The position numbers and the translations under genes are program-made. A model generated the notes under the pieces. The model was not told the DNA's origin and ran no database searches. It saw only the letters and a list, made by a program, of their open reading frames with translations. From assembly GCF_900119315.1 (NCBI RefSeq), contig NZ_LT827010.1:7558001-7622000 (forward strand): 64,000 nt of DNA. The letters run 5' to 3'. Positions 25,658 through 33,834 of the stretch are shown one piece after another; the first letter of the stretch is position 1; each line of letters opens with the position of its first letter. This DNA is from Actinoplanes sp. SE50/110 (GTDB lineage: Bacteria > Actinomycetota > Actinomycetes > Mycobacteriales > Micromonosporaceae).

Positions 25658-28378
25658 ATGACTCTCAACAACGGGGAAGGCCCGGTGGACATCCGCCGCT
25701 GGGTCCACGTCTGCATCGCCGTCGCTGCGGTCCTGGCCGTGCTCGCGGTGCTGGTCGGCACGGAGGCCGGTGGCCGGCAACTGGCCGCCGACGTCTCCAC
25801 CTGGGCGCTGGCGATCCTGCCGATGGTGGCCGCCGGCACCTGCGTGTGGCGCAGCCGGCTGTTCACCGGCCGGGCCCGCTGGGGCTGGGCGGTGCTCGGC
25901 GCCGGCGTGTTCAGCTGGGGCGCGGGCGCGAGTTACACGGTGGCCGAGTTCTTTCCGCACGGCGGTGACCCGCAGATCCCGTCCTGGGCCGACCTGGGCT
26001 TCACCGGCCTGATGCTGCTGGTCCCGCTCGGCCTGTTGATCCTGCCGAGCGGCGCGCAGCCGCTGGCGAACCGGGCCCGCAGCGTCCTCGACGGTCTGCT
26101 GGTCGCCTCGTCCCTGGTGCTGGTCGGCTGGGTGTTCGTGGTCGACCCCCGGCTGGGCCACGGCACTGCCGGGACCGACCTCTACCTCACCCTGAGCTAC
26201 CCGCTCGGCGACATCGTGATGGCCACCATCATCGGCTACATGCTGCCGCAGCGACGGGCGCTCTACCGCTGCTCGGCCGACCTGACCTTCTTCGGGCTCG
26301 GCGTGATCGGCTTCGCGATCTCCGACATCGGCTACGCCTACCAGCGGATGATCCACGACTACCAGGCCGGCGCGCTGATCGACATGGGGTGGATCGCCGG
26401 GTTCTGCCTGATCATCGTGGGCGCCGCCCGACCGAAGGACGCCGAGCCGCTCAAGAGCGAGTTCAGCGCCCGGGCGCAGGCCACCGGCGTGATGTTCCCG
26501 TATGCGGCGGTCACCGCGGCACTGTTCGCCAGCGCGCTGTTCCACCTGGTCAGCGGGCACAGCAGCCCGTTCGTGACGTGGACCCGCTCGCTGCTGATCC
26601 TGCTGCTGATCGGCCGTCAGGTGCTGACCCTGCTGGAGAACCGGAACCTGACCCGCACCCTGGAGGCCCGGGTCGACGAGCGCACCGCCGAGCTGTACGC
26701 CCGGGAGCAGCGGTTCCACGCGCTGGTCCGGCACAGCTCGGACGTGGTCACGGTGATCGACGCGGACGGCCGGGTGACCTTCCAGAGCGAGTCGATGCTG
26801 CGCGTCTTCGGGTACGGCCCGGAGCTGTTCGTCGGCCGGCGCTACACCGACCTGGTCGACGCCGAGGTGGCGATGCGGCTGGCCCAGGCCATGCGGCAGG
26901 TCGCGGTCCGGCCGTACGCCACGGCCACCCTCGAAGTCGTGCACACCCACCGGGACGGCCGCAAGTGCCCGTCCGAGGTGATCATCACGAACCTGGTCGA
27001 CGACCCGCACGTGGGCGGCTTCGTGCTGAACACCCGGGACATCAGCGAGCGCAAGGAGCTGCAGGAGCAGCTGGTGCACGAGGCATACCACGACCCGCTG
27101 ACCCAGCTCGCCAACCGCGTGCTGTTCCACGACCGGGCGCAGGCCGCGCTGGCCCGCACCACCGACCTGACCGTGCTGCACCTCGACCTGGACGGCTTCA
27201 AGCGGATCAACGACAGCCTCGGCCACCTGGCCGGCGACCAGCTGCTGGTGCAGATCGCCGACCGGGTCCAGGCCTGCGTGCGGGCCGAGGACCTGGTCGC
27301 CCGGTTCGGCGCCGACGAGTTCGCGGTGCTGATCGAGGCGGCCACCGGCGACGAGGCCGAGTTCGTGGCCCGGCGCATCCTGGACGACCTGGAGCTGCCG
27401 GTCGAGGTCGGCGCCCGGCGGATCCACGTGCGGGCGAGCATCGGCCTGGCCGCCGCGGCCCTGCTGGAGCCGAACGAGCCGGACGGGGCCGAGCAGCTGC
27501 TGCGCAACGCCGACCTGGCCATGCACCACGCCAAGGCGGCCGGCGGCAGCATCTTCACCAGCTTCCACCCGCGGATGCGCGAGGGCCTGGTGGAGCGGCT
27601 CGAGCTGGAGAACGACCTGCGCGCCGCGCTGGAGAACCACGAACTGCGCCTGCACTACCAGCCCACCATCGACCTGGAGACCAGCGCGGTGGTCGGTTTC
27701 GAGGCGCTGGTCCGCTGGCCGCACCCGACCCGCGGCATGATCAACCCGCTGGACTTCATCCCGATCGCCGAGGCCACCGGCCTGATCGTGCCGCTCGGCC
27801 GCTGGGTGCTGCACGAGGCCTGCCGGCAGGCGGTCGAGTGGAGCGAGGCGGCCGACGGGCGGCCGCTGAAGATGTCGGTGAACGTCTCGGTCCGCCAGTT
27901 CGACCAGCAGGACTTCGCCGAGACGGTGTCGGCGGTGCTGGCCGAGACCGGCATGCCGGCCGACCGGCTGTGCCTGGAGATGACCGAGTCGGTGCTGATG
28001 ACCGACACCGAGGCCAACCTGGAGCAGTTGGTCCGGCTCAAGGCGCTGGGCCTCACCCTGGCCATCGACGACTTCGGCACCGGCTACTCGTCGCTGGCCT
28101 ACCTGCGCCGCTTCCCGGTGGACACCCTCAAGATCGACCGGTCGTTCGTCGAGCGCCTCGGCGTCCTCGCCGGCGACACCGCGCTCACCGACACCATCGT
28201 CCGGCTCGGCAAGAGCCTGGGCATGGCCACGGTGGCCGAGGGCATCGAGGAGTTCGGCCAGCTCGCCGCGCTCCGGGAGATGGGCTGCGGTTTCGCCCAG
28301 GGTTACTACTTCTCCCGGCCCGTGCCGGCCGTCGAGGCCGGGCGGCTCTTCCTGGAGGGCGCTGACGCGCCGCTCTGA
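25658..28378 (+). CDS. Membrane PAS-GGDEF-EAL protein, c-di-GMP turnover
   Basis: 906 residues. About ten membrane helices fill residues 15-330, an integral sensor without an obvious known name. A PAS domain (RHSSDVVTVIDADGRVTF) spans about 345-460. The GGDEF domain (about 470-630) has GADEF in place of GGDEF near residue 551, and an RxxD inhibitory site (RAED) five residues before it. The EAL domain (about 645-895) looks intact: FEALVRWPHP near 681, the metal site DDFGTGYSSLAYL near 803 and the Lys in LKIDRSF. It may be a phosphodiesterase with a regulatory or weak cyclase domain. I chose ATG 25658 for its GGAG-containing ribosome site. Confidence 0.93.
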   Translation: MTLNNGEGPVDIRRWVHVCIAVAAVLAVLAVLVGTEAGGRQLAADVSTWALAILPMVAAGTCVWRSRLFTGRARWGWAVLGAGVFSWGAGASYTVAEFFPHGGDPQIPSWADLGFTGLMLLVPLGLLILPSGAQPLANRARSVLDGLLVASSLVLVGWVFVVDPRLGHGTAGTDLYLTLSYPLGDIVMATIIGYMLPQRRALYRCSADLTFFGLGVIGFAISDIGYAYQRMIHDYQAGALIDMGWIAGFCLIIVGAARPKDAEPLKSEFSARAQATGVMFPYAAVTAALFASALFHLVSGHSSPFVTWTRSLLILLLIGRQVLTLLENRNLTRTLEARVDERTAELYAREQRFHALVRHSSDVVTVIDADGRVTFQSESMLRVFGYGPELFVGRRYTDLVDAEVAMRLAQAMRQVAVRPYATATLEVVHTHRDGRKCPSEVIITNLVDDPHVGGFVLNTRDISERKELQEQLVHEAYHDPLTQLANRVLFHDRAQAALARTTDLTVLHLDLDGFKRINDSLGHLAGDQLLVQIADRVQACVRAEDLVARFGADEFAVLIEAATGDEAEFVARRILDDLELPVEVGARRIHVRASIGLAAAALLEPNEPDGAEQLLRNADLAMHHAKAAGGSIFTSFHPRMREGLVERLELENDLRAALENHELRLHYQPTIDLETSAVVGFEALVRWPHPTRGMINPLDFIPIAEATGLIVPLGRWVLHEACRQAVEWSEAADGRPLKMSVNVSVRQFDQQDFAETVSAVLAETGMPADRLCLEMTESVLMTDTEANLEQLVRLKALGLTLAIDDFGTGYSSLAYLRRFPVDTLKIDRSFVERLGVLAGDTALTDTIVRLGKSLGMATVAEGIEEFGQLAALREMGCGFAQGYYFSRPVPAVEAGRLFLEGADAPL

Positions 28379-28545
28379 CCCCTGGGCACCCCGACGGTGT
28401 ACGCCGTGAGCACCCCCGCCGGCAGGGCGACGCCCACCAGGTACCACCCCAGGTCGGCGGGGTCGAAGCCCACCCCCGGCACCGGACACGCCACCACTGC
28501 GCGCCGACAGCTCCGCCGGAACCCGATGAGCTGCAGGAACCCCAC
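28306..28545 (-). pseudogene. Possible small membrane-protein gene or remnant
   Basis: 79 codons on the minus strand, overlapping the end of the GGDEF-EAL gene by 73 nt. The middle reads like a membrane segment (DLGWYLVGVALPAGVLTAYT), which is more protein-like than most antisense frames here. No ribosome site is clear. It could be a short gene or the relic of a longer one. Confidence 0.25.
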
Positions 28546-28609
28546 TACCCAGCAGTAGCTGCGGCACCGCCGTGCTCCCGGCGCCGCCCGCCATCCGGGC
28601 CGGGCGGCC

Positions 28610-28615
28610 TAGGCT
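28610..28615 (+). promoter_or_regulatory. Putative -10 element for the leaderless oxidoreductase gene
   Basis: TAGGCT ends 6 nt before ATG 28622. Confidence 0.5.
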
Positions 28616-28621
28616 TGGCTC

Positions 28622-29494
28622 ATGCTGATCAGTTTCGGGTTGCCGGTGTCCGGGGCGTGGGCCGAGGCGGAGACGCTGACGACGGTGGCGCGGCGGGCCG
28701 AGGAGCTCGGCTACCACGGGCTGTGGACGTTCCAGCGGCTGCTCGTCGGCGAGGAGCAGGAGCTGGCTCCGGTCTATCAGAGCGTGCTCGATCCGATCGT
28801 CGCGCTGAGCTGGGCCGGCGCGGTCACCTCGCGGATCCGGCTGGGGGTCTCGGTGATCAACCTGCCGTACGTGTCACCGGCGCTGCTGGCCAAGCAGGCG
28901 GGCACCCTGGACCGGCTCACCGGCGGACGGCTCGACCTGGGGCTGGGCACCGGCTGGTCGGAGCCGGAGTTCACGGCGACCGGCTCGGACCCGACACCGC
29001 GCGGGCGGCGCACCGAGGAGTATCTGGCGGCGCTGCGCACGCTGTTCGCCGAGGGGACGGCGAGCTTCGAGGGCGAGTTCTACCGGGTGCCGCCGAGCCG
29101 GATGCGGCCCCGCCCGGTCCAGGCCGGTGGCCCGCCGATCCTGCTCGGCGGCGGCGCGGACGTGGCACTGCGGCGGGCCGGCCGGCTCGCGGCGGGGTGG
29201 GTGAGCAGCAGCCGGGCCAGCCTGGCCGACATCGAGCGCGGGGCGAAACTGGTCCGGGCCGGGGCGGCCGGTGCGGGCCGGAGTGCTGACGACGTACGCA
29301 TCATCGTCCGTGCCGTTGCGCCGGAAGGCGCTTCCTACCCGGAGATCCGGGCAAGCGTGCGGCGGTTCGCGGAGGCCGGCGCCACGGAGATCTTCCATGA
29401 GCCCAACTGGGATCCGCGGATCGGCGGGCCGGACGCGGACCCGGTGCGCGCGGCCGAGCTGGGCCTGGAGATGCTGGAGGAACTCGCGCCGTGA
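28622..29494 (+). CDS. LLM-class (luciferase-like, F420- or FMN-dependent) oxidoreductase
   Basis: 290 residues forming a TIM barrel of the bacterial luciferase-like superfamily. Markers are the N-terminal RAEELGYHGLWTFQ, the conserved cis-peptide region SRIRLGVSVINLP, the cofactor segment LDRLTGGRLDLGLGTGW and late RPVQAGGPPILLGGG. In actinomycetes most such proteins use F420, but FMN cannot be excluded. Substrate unknown. It is a single gene with a leaderless-type promoter. A second, distant member lies at 60521-61483. Confidence 0.9.
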   Translation: MLISFGLPVSGAWAEAETLTTVARRAEELGYHGLWTFQRLLVGEEQELAPVYQSVLDPIVALSWAGAVTSRIRLGVSVINLPYVSPALLAKQAGTLDRLTGGRLDLGLGTGWSEPEFTATGSDPTPRGRRTEEYLAALRTLFAEGTASFEGEFYRVPPSRMRPRPVQAGGPPILLGGGADVALRRAGRLAAGWVSSSRASLADIERGAKLVRAGAAGAGRSADDVRIIVRAVAPEGASYPEIRASVRRFAEAGATEIFHEPNWDPRIGGPDADPVRAAELGLEMLEELAP

Positions 29495-29602
29495 GACGGT
29501 GCGGGGCCGGCCGCCACGGCGCCGCACCGTCACCGGTCCGGCACCCGGCGTCGGGTTTCGTAACGAAACCGGCAGTCGCGGCGCTCGATGGGAACGGCTG
29601 TC

Positions 29603-29608
29603 TACCCT
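29603..29608 (+). promoter_or_regulatory. Putative -10 element for the leaderless CBM6-like gene
   Basis: TACCCT ends 6 nt before GTG 29615 and supports that start over an in-frame ATG at 29588. Confidence 0.5.
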
Positions 29609-29614
29609 TGCCGG

Positions 29615-30250
29615 GTGGATCAGCGCACTCCGACCGTCTACCGGACCCGTTCCTGGACGAACCGTAACCGGGCATTGATCGGCCTGGGTGGTCTCGCCCT
29701 GCTGCTGCTCGGCTACGGCATCGGCCGCTGGCAGGACACGCCGTCCGCCCCGGCCGCGGTCCCGGCCGCGCTGACCGCATCCGCCACGGCCGCGGCCTCC
29801 TCGGCCCCGGTCGACACGCCGGCGCCGAGTTCGCCGGCGCCCACCCCGGTGGAGTACGGCCTGCTGCAGGCCGAGTCGGCCAGTGAGCTGGCCGGCATTC
29901 AGGCGCAGGACACCCAGGACGAGAGCGGCGGGCAGAACGTCGGCTGGATCAACCGGGGCGACCATCTGCGCTTCGACAAGTACGACTTCGGCGAGGTGCC
30001 GGCCACCAAGGCGAAGATCCGGGTGGCCTCCGCCGCCGGGGTGTCCGGCCGGGTGCAGATCCGGCTGGACGGCCTCGGCAACGCCCCGGTCGGCGAGCTC
30101 TCGGTGAGCAACACCGGCGGGTGGCAGACCTGGCGCACCGACGTGGCGGCGCTGCGCCCGGTGACCGGCACGCACACGATCTACCTCACGTTCACGGCCC
30201 CGGACGACAGCGAGTTCATGAACGTGAACTGGATCCAGTTCGAGCACTAG
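29615..30250 (+). CDS. Membrane-anchored CBM6-like carbohydrate-binding protein
   Basis: 211 residues. A basic cytoplasmic start and one membrane helix (ALIGLGGLALLLLGYGIG) are followed by an Ala/Ser/Pro-rich spacer to about residue 85. The rest is a CBM6-type beta-sandwich: LQAESASELAGIQAQDTQDE, VGWINRGDHLRFDKYDF, VSGRVQIRLDG and the terminal NVNWIQFEH. It lacks a catalytic domain, so it probably binds polysaccharide outside the membrane. Its stop overlaps that of the convergent Hsp20 gene. Confidence 0.8.
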   Translation: MDQRTPTVYRTRSWTNRNRALIGLGGLALLLLGYGIGRWQDTPSAPAAVPAALTASATAAASSAPVDTPAPSSPAPTPVEYGLLQAESASELAGIQAQDTQDESGGQNVGWINRGDHLRFDKYDFGEVPATKAKIRVASAAGVSGRVQIRLDGLGNAPVGELSVSNTGGWQTWRTDVAALRPVTGTHTIYLTFTAPDDSEFMNVNWIQFEH

Positions 30251-30642
30251 CCCGCGACGGCGACCTCGATCCGGCGGGGCTTGCGCTCCTCGAGGACCGG
30301 GATGCTGAGGGTGAGCACGCCGTTGTCGTGCCGCGCCTCGAGCCGGTCGGTGTCCAGCTTCTCGGAGAGGTGGACCTGGCGGCTGACCGGGCCCACCGGG
30401 CGCTCGGCGATCAGGTAACGGACGCCCTCGCGCTCGGCGCGTCCGCGCTCGGCACGGACGGTCAGCACCCGGCCGTCGACGGTGATGTCGATCGAGGCGG
30501 GGTCGACGCCGGGCAGGTCGATGTCGATGTGGAAGGTGTCGTCCTCGCGGTACGCGTCGAGCCGGGCGCCGGTGGCGCGGGTCGAGGTGACCCGGGCGGT
30601 GAGACGCTCGAGGTCGCGCACGGTCGGGGTGGTGAGCAACAT
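30247..30642 (-). CDS. Small heat-shock protein, Hsp20/alpha-crystallin family
   Basis: 131 residues. The alpha-crystallin domain runs from LDAYREDDTFHIDIDLPGVD to the block HDNGVLTLSIPVLEE (the family's GVLxxxxP signature), followed by KPRRIEVAVAG. It is an ATP-independent holdase that binds unfolding proteins. I chose ATG 30642 for its GAGGAG ribosome site; an in-frame ATG at 30663 is possible. A HAIR-type inverted repeat 25-45 nt upstream indicates control by the HspR repressor. Confidence 0.92.
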   Translation of the reverse strand: MLLTTPTVRDLERLTARVTSTRATGARLDAYREDDTFHIDIDLPGVDPASIDITVDGRVLTVRAERGRAEREGVRYLIAERPVGPVSRQVHLSEKLDTDRLEARHDNGVLTLSIPVLEERKPRRIEVAVAG

Positions 30643-30666
30643 GGTGGGCTCCTCGTTCTCCATCAG

Positions 30667-30687
30667 CTTGAGCGTAAGTGACTCAAC
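30667..30687. promoter_or_regulatory. HAIR element (HspR operator) upstream of hsp20
   Basis: CTTGAGC-N7-ACTCAAC matches the HAIR consensus CTTGAGT-N7-ACTCAAG at 12 of 14 arm positions with exact 7-nt spacing. HspR represses heat-shock genes in actinomycetes through this site, including an hsp20 gene in mycobacteria. Confidence 0.8.
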
Positions 30688-30755
30688 CTTTCGAACCGGG
30701 ATTGCCGGTACGCGATTCCCGCCCCCGATGTGATCAGCGCAACCCCTCCCCCGAT

Positions 30756-30775
30756 TCGAACACACGTACTAAAAT
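30756..30775 (+). promoter_or_regulatory. LexA-like SOS box overlapping the dinB -10 element
   Basis: TCGAAC-ACAC-GTACTA (30756-30771) matches the actinobacterial LexA box TCGAAC-N4-GTTCGA fully in the left half and at 4 of 6 positions in the right. The -10 TAAAAT (30770-30775) overlaps it and ends 6 nt before the GTG start. Confidence 0.55.
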
Positions 30776-30781
30776 GGCCTG

Positions 30782-31957
30782 GTGATCCTGCATGCCGACC
30801 TGGACTCGTTCTACGCGTCGGTCGAGCAGCGCGACGATCCCGCGCTGCGCGACCGGCCCGTCCTGGTCGGCGGCGGCGTGGTGCTGGCCGCGTCCTACGA
30901 GGCGAAAGCGTGCGGCGTCCGCACCCCGATGAGCCTGTCCCGGGCGCGGGCCCTGTGCCCGCAGGCAATCGTCGTGCCGCCCCGCATGACGGCCTATGCG
31001 GCGGCCAGCAAGGCGGTGTTCGCGGTGTTCCGGGACACCACGCCGATCGTCGAGCCGATCTCCATCGACGAGGCGTTCCTCGGCGTCGACGGGCTGCGGC
31101 GGATCAGCGGCACGGCCGAGGAGATCGCCCGGCGGCTGCGCGCCGACGTGCGCGCCCGCGTCGGCCTGCCGATCACGGTCGGTGTCGCCGGCACCAAATT
31201 CCTGGCCAAGGTCGCCAGCGGGGCCGGCAAACCGGACGGGCTGCTGGTCGTGCCGCCCGGCGGCGAGCTGGCCTTCCTGCACCCGCTCCCGGTCGAGAAA
31301 CTCTGGGGCGTCGGACCGAAAACCGCCGACCGGCTCCGCGAACGGCAGATCCGCACGGTCGGCGACGTCGCCCGGGTCGGCGAGGCCGCGCTGATCGCGA
31401 TGCTCGGCGGCAACACCGGGCGGCACCTGCACGCGCTCGCCCACAACCACGACCCGCGCCGGGTCGGCAGCGGGGGCCGGCGCGGCTCGATCGGGGCGCA
31501 GTGCGCGCTCGGCCGTGGCCGTCGCGCCCCGGAGGATGTGGAGGCGGTGCTGGCCGCCCTGGTCGACCGGGTCACCCACCGGATGCGCGGCGCCCACCGG
31601 GCCGGGCGGACGGTCACGCTGCGCCTGCGGTTCGACGATTTCCAGCGGGTCACCCGCTCCCGCAGCCTGCTCAAGGCGACCCTGCAGACCGGCGCGGTGC
31701 TGCGGCTCGCGACCGACCTGCTGCGCGAGGCCCGGCCGCTGATCGACCAGCGCGGGCTGACCCTGATCGGGGTCGCGGTGAGCAATCTGGACGGCGAGGG
31801 TGGCGTCCAGCTGGAGCTGCCGTTCGAGGCCCCGCGGCAGGACGGGCTGGACGCCGCGGTCGACCGGGTGCGCGACCGGTTCGGCGCGTCCGCCCTGCGC
31901 CGCGCCGACATGCTGGGCCGCGAGATGAACCCGTCGGTCCCGATCCTGCCCGACTGA
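30782..31957 (+). CDS. dinB: DNA polymerase IV, Y family
   Basis: 391 residues; low-fidelity translesion polymerase. The metal ligands are Asp6/Asp8 region in LHADLDSFYASVEQ and Asp96-Glu97 in SIDEAFLGVDG; the finger block SYEAKACGVRTPMSLSRA is intact. Helix-hairpin-helix residues LWGVGPKTADRL follow near 180, and the little-finger domain fills the C-terminus. An ELPFEAP segment near residue 343 could be the beta-clamp-binding peptide. The GTG start at 30782 is supported by a leaderless-type promoter carrying an SOS-like box, which suggests DNA-damage induction. Confidence 0.94.
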   Translation: MILHADLDSFYASVEQRDDPALRDRPVLVGGGVVLAASYEAKACGVRTPMSLSRARALCPQAIVVPPRMTAYAAASKAVFAVFRDTTPIVEPISIDEAFLGVDGLRRISGTAEEIARRLRADVRARVGLPITVGVAGTKFLAKVASGAGKPDGLLVVPPGGELAFLHPLPVEKLWGVGPKTADRLRERQIRTVGDVARVGEAALIAMLGGNTGRHLHALAHNHDPRRVGSGGRRGSIGAQCALGRGRRAPEDVEAVLAALVDRVTHRMRGAHRAGRTVTLRLRFDDFQRVTRSRSLLKATLQTGAVLRLATDLLREARPLIDQRGLTLIGVAVSNLDGEGGVQLELPFEAPRQDGLDAAVDRVRDRFGASALRRADMLGREMNPSVPILPD

Positions 31958-32087
31958 GCGTCACTCCCGCAGACCCTGCAGTCCCCCGCGCGGACCGGCC
32001 CGGCGAAGAGCGTGCTGTGCGCGGATCCGCCGGCAGATAGTCACTTCCGCGTACCTGCCCGGCAGGGAGTCGCTTCGCCGGAAACGC

Positions 32088-32125
32088 CGAACGGCGGCCC
32101 GCTGAACCAGTCAGGCCGCCGTTCG
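32088..32125 (-). terminator. Hairpin terminator after cspA
   Basis: Perfect 12-bp arms (32088-32099 and 32114-32125) with a 14-nt loop begin 13 nt past the cspA stop. Confidence 0.75.
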
Positions 32126-32137
32126 CGCAATCGAAGA

Positions 32138-32341
32138 TCAGATCGGGCGGATGTTCTCCGCCTGCGGGCCCTTCTGACCCTGGGTGATGTCGAACTCCAC
32201 CTTCTGGTTCTCGTCGAGGCTGCGGAAGCCGCTCGACGCGATCGCGGAGAAGTGGGCGAAGACGTCGGGGCCGCCACCGTCCTGCGCGATGAAGCCGAAA
32301 CCCTTGTCACTGTTGAACCACTTCACGGTACCGGTAGCCAT
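32138..32341 (-). CDS. Cold-shock protein CspA family
   Basis: 67 residues, standard for a single cold-shock domain that binds RNA and single-stranded DNA. RNP1 (KGFGFIAQD) and RNP2 (VFAHFSAI) are present, after MATGTVKWFNSD. ATG 32341 has an AGGAG ribosome site. Codons are highly biased, as for strongly expressed genes. The mRNA leader appears to be about 160 nt long and contains a hairpin followed by a U-run, described separately. Confidence 0.96.
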   Translation of the reverse strand: MATGTVKWFNSDKGFGFIAQDGGGPDVFAHFSAIASSGFRSLDENQKVEFDITQGQKGPQAENIRPI

Positions 32342-32430
32342 GTCTGCTCCTTCGCAGGCTGTTGGAGACCGCGGTATGCGGACTCGCACGTCACCGCGTT
32401 GATCGCCCGCGCCGAACCGACACGACAAAC

Positions 32431-32473
32431 GAAAAAAGCGCCTGCGAGGGTTTCAGATAACCCCATCAGGCGC
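32431..32473 (-). terminator. Terminator-like hairpin with U-run inside the cspA leader
   Basis: On the minus strand, arms GCGCCTG/CAGGCGC (7 bp) and an inner GGGTT/AACCC stem are followed directly by TTTTTT, the form of a factor-independent terminator. It lies 90-132 nt before the cspA ATG and downstream of a possible -10 (TACGGT, plus-strand 32511-32516). It could act as an attenuator or end a short leader RNA. Confidence 0.65.
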
Positions 32474-32578
32474 GGAAAACGTCTACGGAAATCAAAACTG
32501 CAACAAACGAACCGTAGCACAGGCCGTGGCGCCGGCCCGCACGTCACCGGAGCGGGCCCCCCTTCCGGTCATGAACGA

Positions 32579-32607
32579 GGGCCCCGGCGCACATCGCGCC
32601 GGGGCCC
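32579..32607. terminator. Strong intergenic hairpin
   Basis: Perfect 12-bp GC stem (32579-32590 with 32596-32607) and a 5-nt loop. There is no neighbouring gene whose end it obviously marks. Confidence 0.55.
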
Positions 32608-33257
32608 GGGATTACGGGATGAAAACACCATCTACCGACAGGTTCGTCGGGTTCTCGTTTCCGCACCCTGCCGCGCACGGCAGCGGACGGTACGAGGATC
32701 GCGTAAGCGTGACCGGAGACCACCTCACTTCGATGGGACCACGGTGTGTCCGCCCGCAGAACTGGCACAACGTCCTGACGGCGGGCGATCCAACGGCGTC
32801 CAGCCCTCCCTTTCCTCAGTTACTCATCACTCACGGTGCTGTCCGTCGATGGCGGAGCCCACGCGACTTCACGGCCCCGCACATGTGCGGCGGATCCCTG
32901 CTGCATCAGGCGGAGCCCCGAAAACTGCATCAGCCCCACCTGCGGTTGCCCTGACCTGGAACGACGTCAAGGTCTTGTCGTGCACTTGCCATGTCGCTCG
33001 CGGTGATGTGGATCCACCGCGGTGACCGAGCGGGCCCGAGCATTTCCGGACCCTGCGTCGACGCTCGGCCTGTTACGTCGGCGTCTCCAGCCGACCTCTG
33101 TCAACGTCTGACCGATCTCTCTCAACGGAGAAAACATTACCACACCCGCGAAGAATGTCTAGTCCGTGGAGACCAGATTTTCTCGTCGGCCGACCGGCTT
33201 TCTCCTCGCCCGCGGTGACCGCCGGACCGGAGCCCCCCGGCTCGGGTGAGAACGTGT

Positions 33258-33286
33258 GTAACCTGGCGCGCCCACCGTGAGTCGTA
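33258..33286 (+). promoter_or_regulatory. Possible ECF-type promoter of the sigma factor operon
   Basis: GTAACC (33258-33263) and GTCGTA (33281-33286), 17 nt apart, resemble an ECF promoter with an AAC -35 core and a CGT-containing -10. Its start site would fall near 33292, ahead of GTG 33331. Autoregulation is typical for ECF factors; this is inference. Confidence 0.4.
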
Positions 33287-33330
33287 TGGGTGAGCATCTA
33301 CCCCGCCCCTTCCCGGCAGGAGCGCCCGCA

Positions 33331-33834
33331 GTGGACCCCGACATCGACCTTCGCGAGCTGTACGCCGCGTCCGCCGGCCGGTTGGTGGCCCAGCTGTACG
33401 GCATCACCGGCGACTTCGCCGAGGCCCAGGACGTGGTGCAGGAGGCGTTCGCCCGGGCGGTGGCCCGTCCCGGCGGCGTCCTGCAGGCGACGAACCCGGA
33501 GGCCTGGATGTTTCGGGTCGCGGCGAACCTGGCCCGCTCCCGCCACCGCCGCCGTCAGCTGTTCGACCGGGTGGTGCGGACCGGCCGGCTGCGCGCCGCC
33601 GACCCCGCCCCGGCCATCTCACCGGACCACGTCGCGCTGGTCGCCGCGCTGCAACGGCTGCCCCGGGCCACCCGGGAGACCGTGGTGCTGCACCACATCG
33701 CGGATCTGCCGGTGGCCGAGGTGGCCACGATGCTCGGCATCAGCGTCGAGAGCGTCAAAGTCCGACTGTTCCGCGGGCGCCGCGCGCTCGCCGAGTTCCT
33801 CCGCGACACGGACCTGGAGAACACCCATGTCTGA
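33331..33834 (+). CDS. ECF-type RNA polymerase sigma factor
   Basis: 167 residues. Region 2 is LRELYAASAGRLVAQLYGITGDFAEAQDVVQEAFARAV with the core-binding helix, and NPEAWMFRVAANLARSRHRRR follows. Region 4 is LPRATRETVVLHHIADLPVAEVATMLGISVESVKVRLFRGRRAL, the -35-reading helix-turn-helix. I chose GTG 33331 because CAGGAG lies 8 nt upstream and the conserved region starts there; earlier in-frame starts (33277, 33286) lie at the putative promoter. The following gene overlaps it by 8 nt and probably encodes its regulator or sensor. Confidence 0.9.
   Translation: MDPDIDLRELYAASAGRLVAQLYGITGDFAEAQDVVQEAFARAVARPGGVLQATNPEAWMFRVAANLARSRHRRRQLFDRVVRTGRLRAADPAPAISPDHVALVAALQRLPRATRETVVLHHIADLPVAEVATMLGISVESVKVRLFRGRRALAEFLRDTDLENTHV

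Larger units (their letters stand above)
32342..33257. other. Gene-poor 0.9-kb region with hairpins, no protein recognised
   Basis: This stretch has the lowest GC in the window and contains the cspA leader (to about 32505), a strong hairpin at 32579-32607, overlapping palindromes near 33008-33024 and an AT-rich patch near 33122-33140. Every open frame lacks a ribosome site and has shadow-like composition. Small RNAs are possible. Confidence 0.5.

Noticed and set aside
25601..28717. 1038-codon open frame antisense to the GGDEF-EAL gene
   Set aside because: Shadow frame with Gln/His/Asp-rich low-quality sequence, covering an unambiguous multidomain gene.
33060..33110. Minus-strand TTGACA at 33099-33104 as a promoter
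   Set aside because: No -10 hexamer occurs at acceptable spacing, and no gene lies downstream on that strand before the cspA region.
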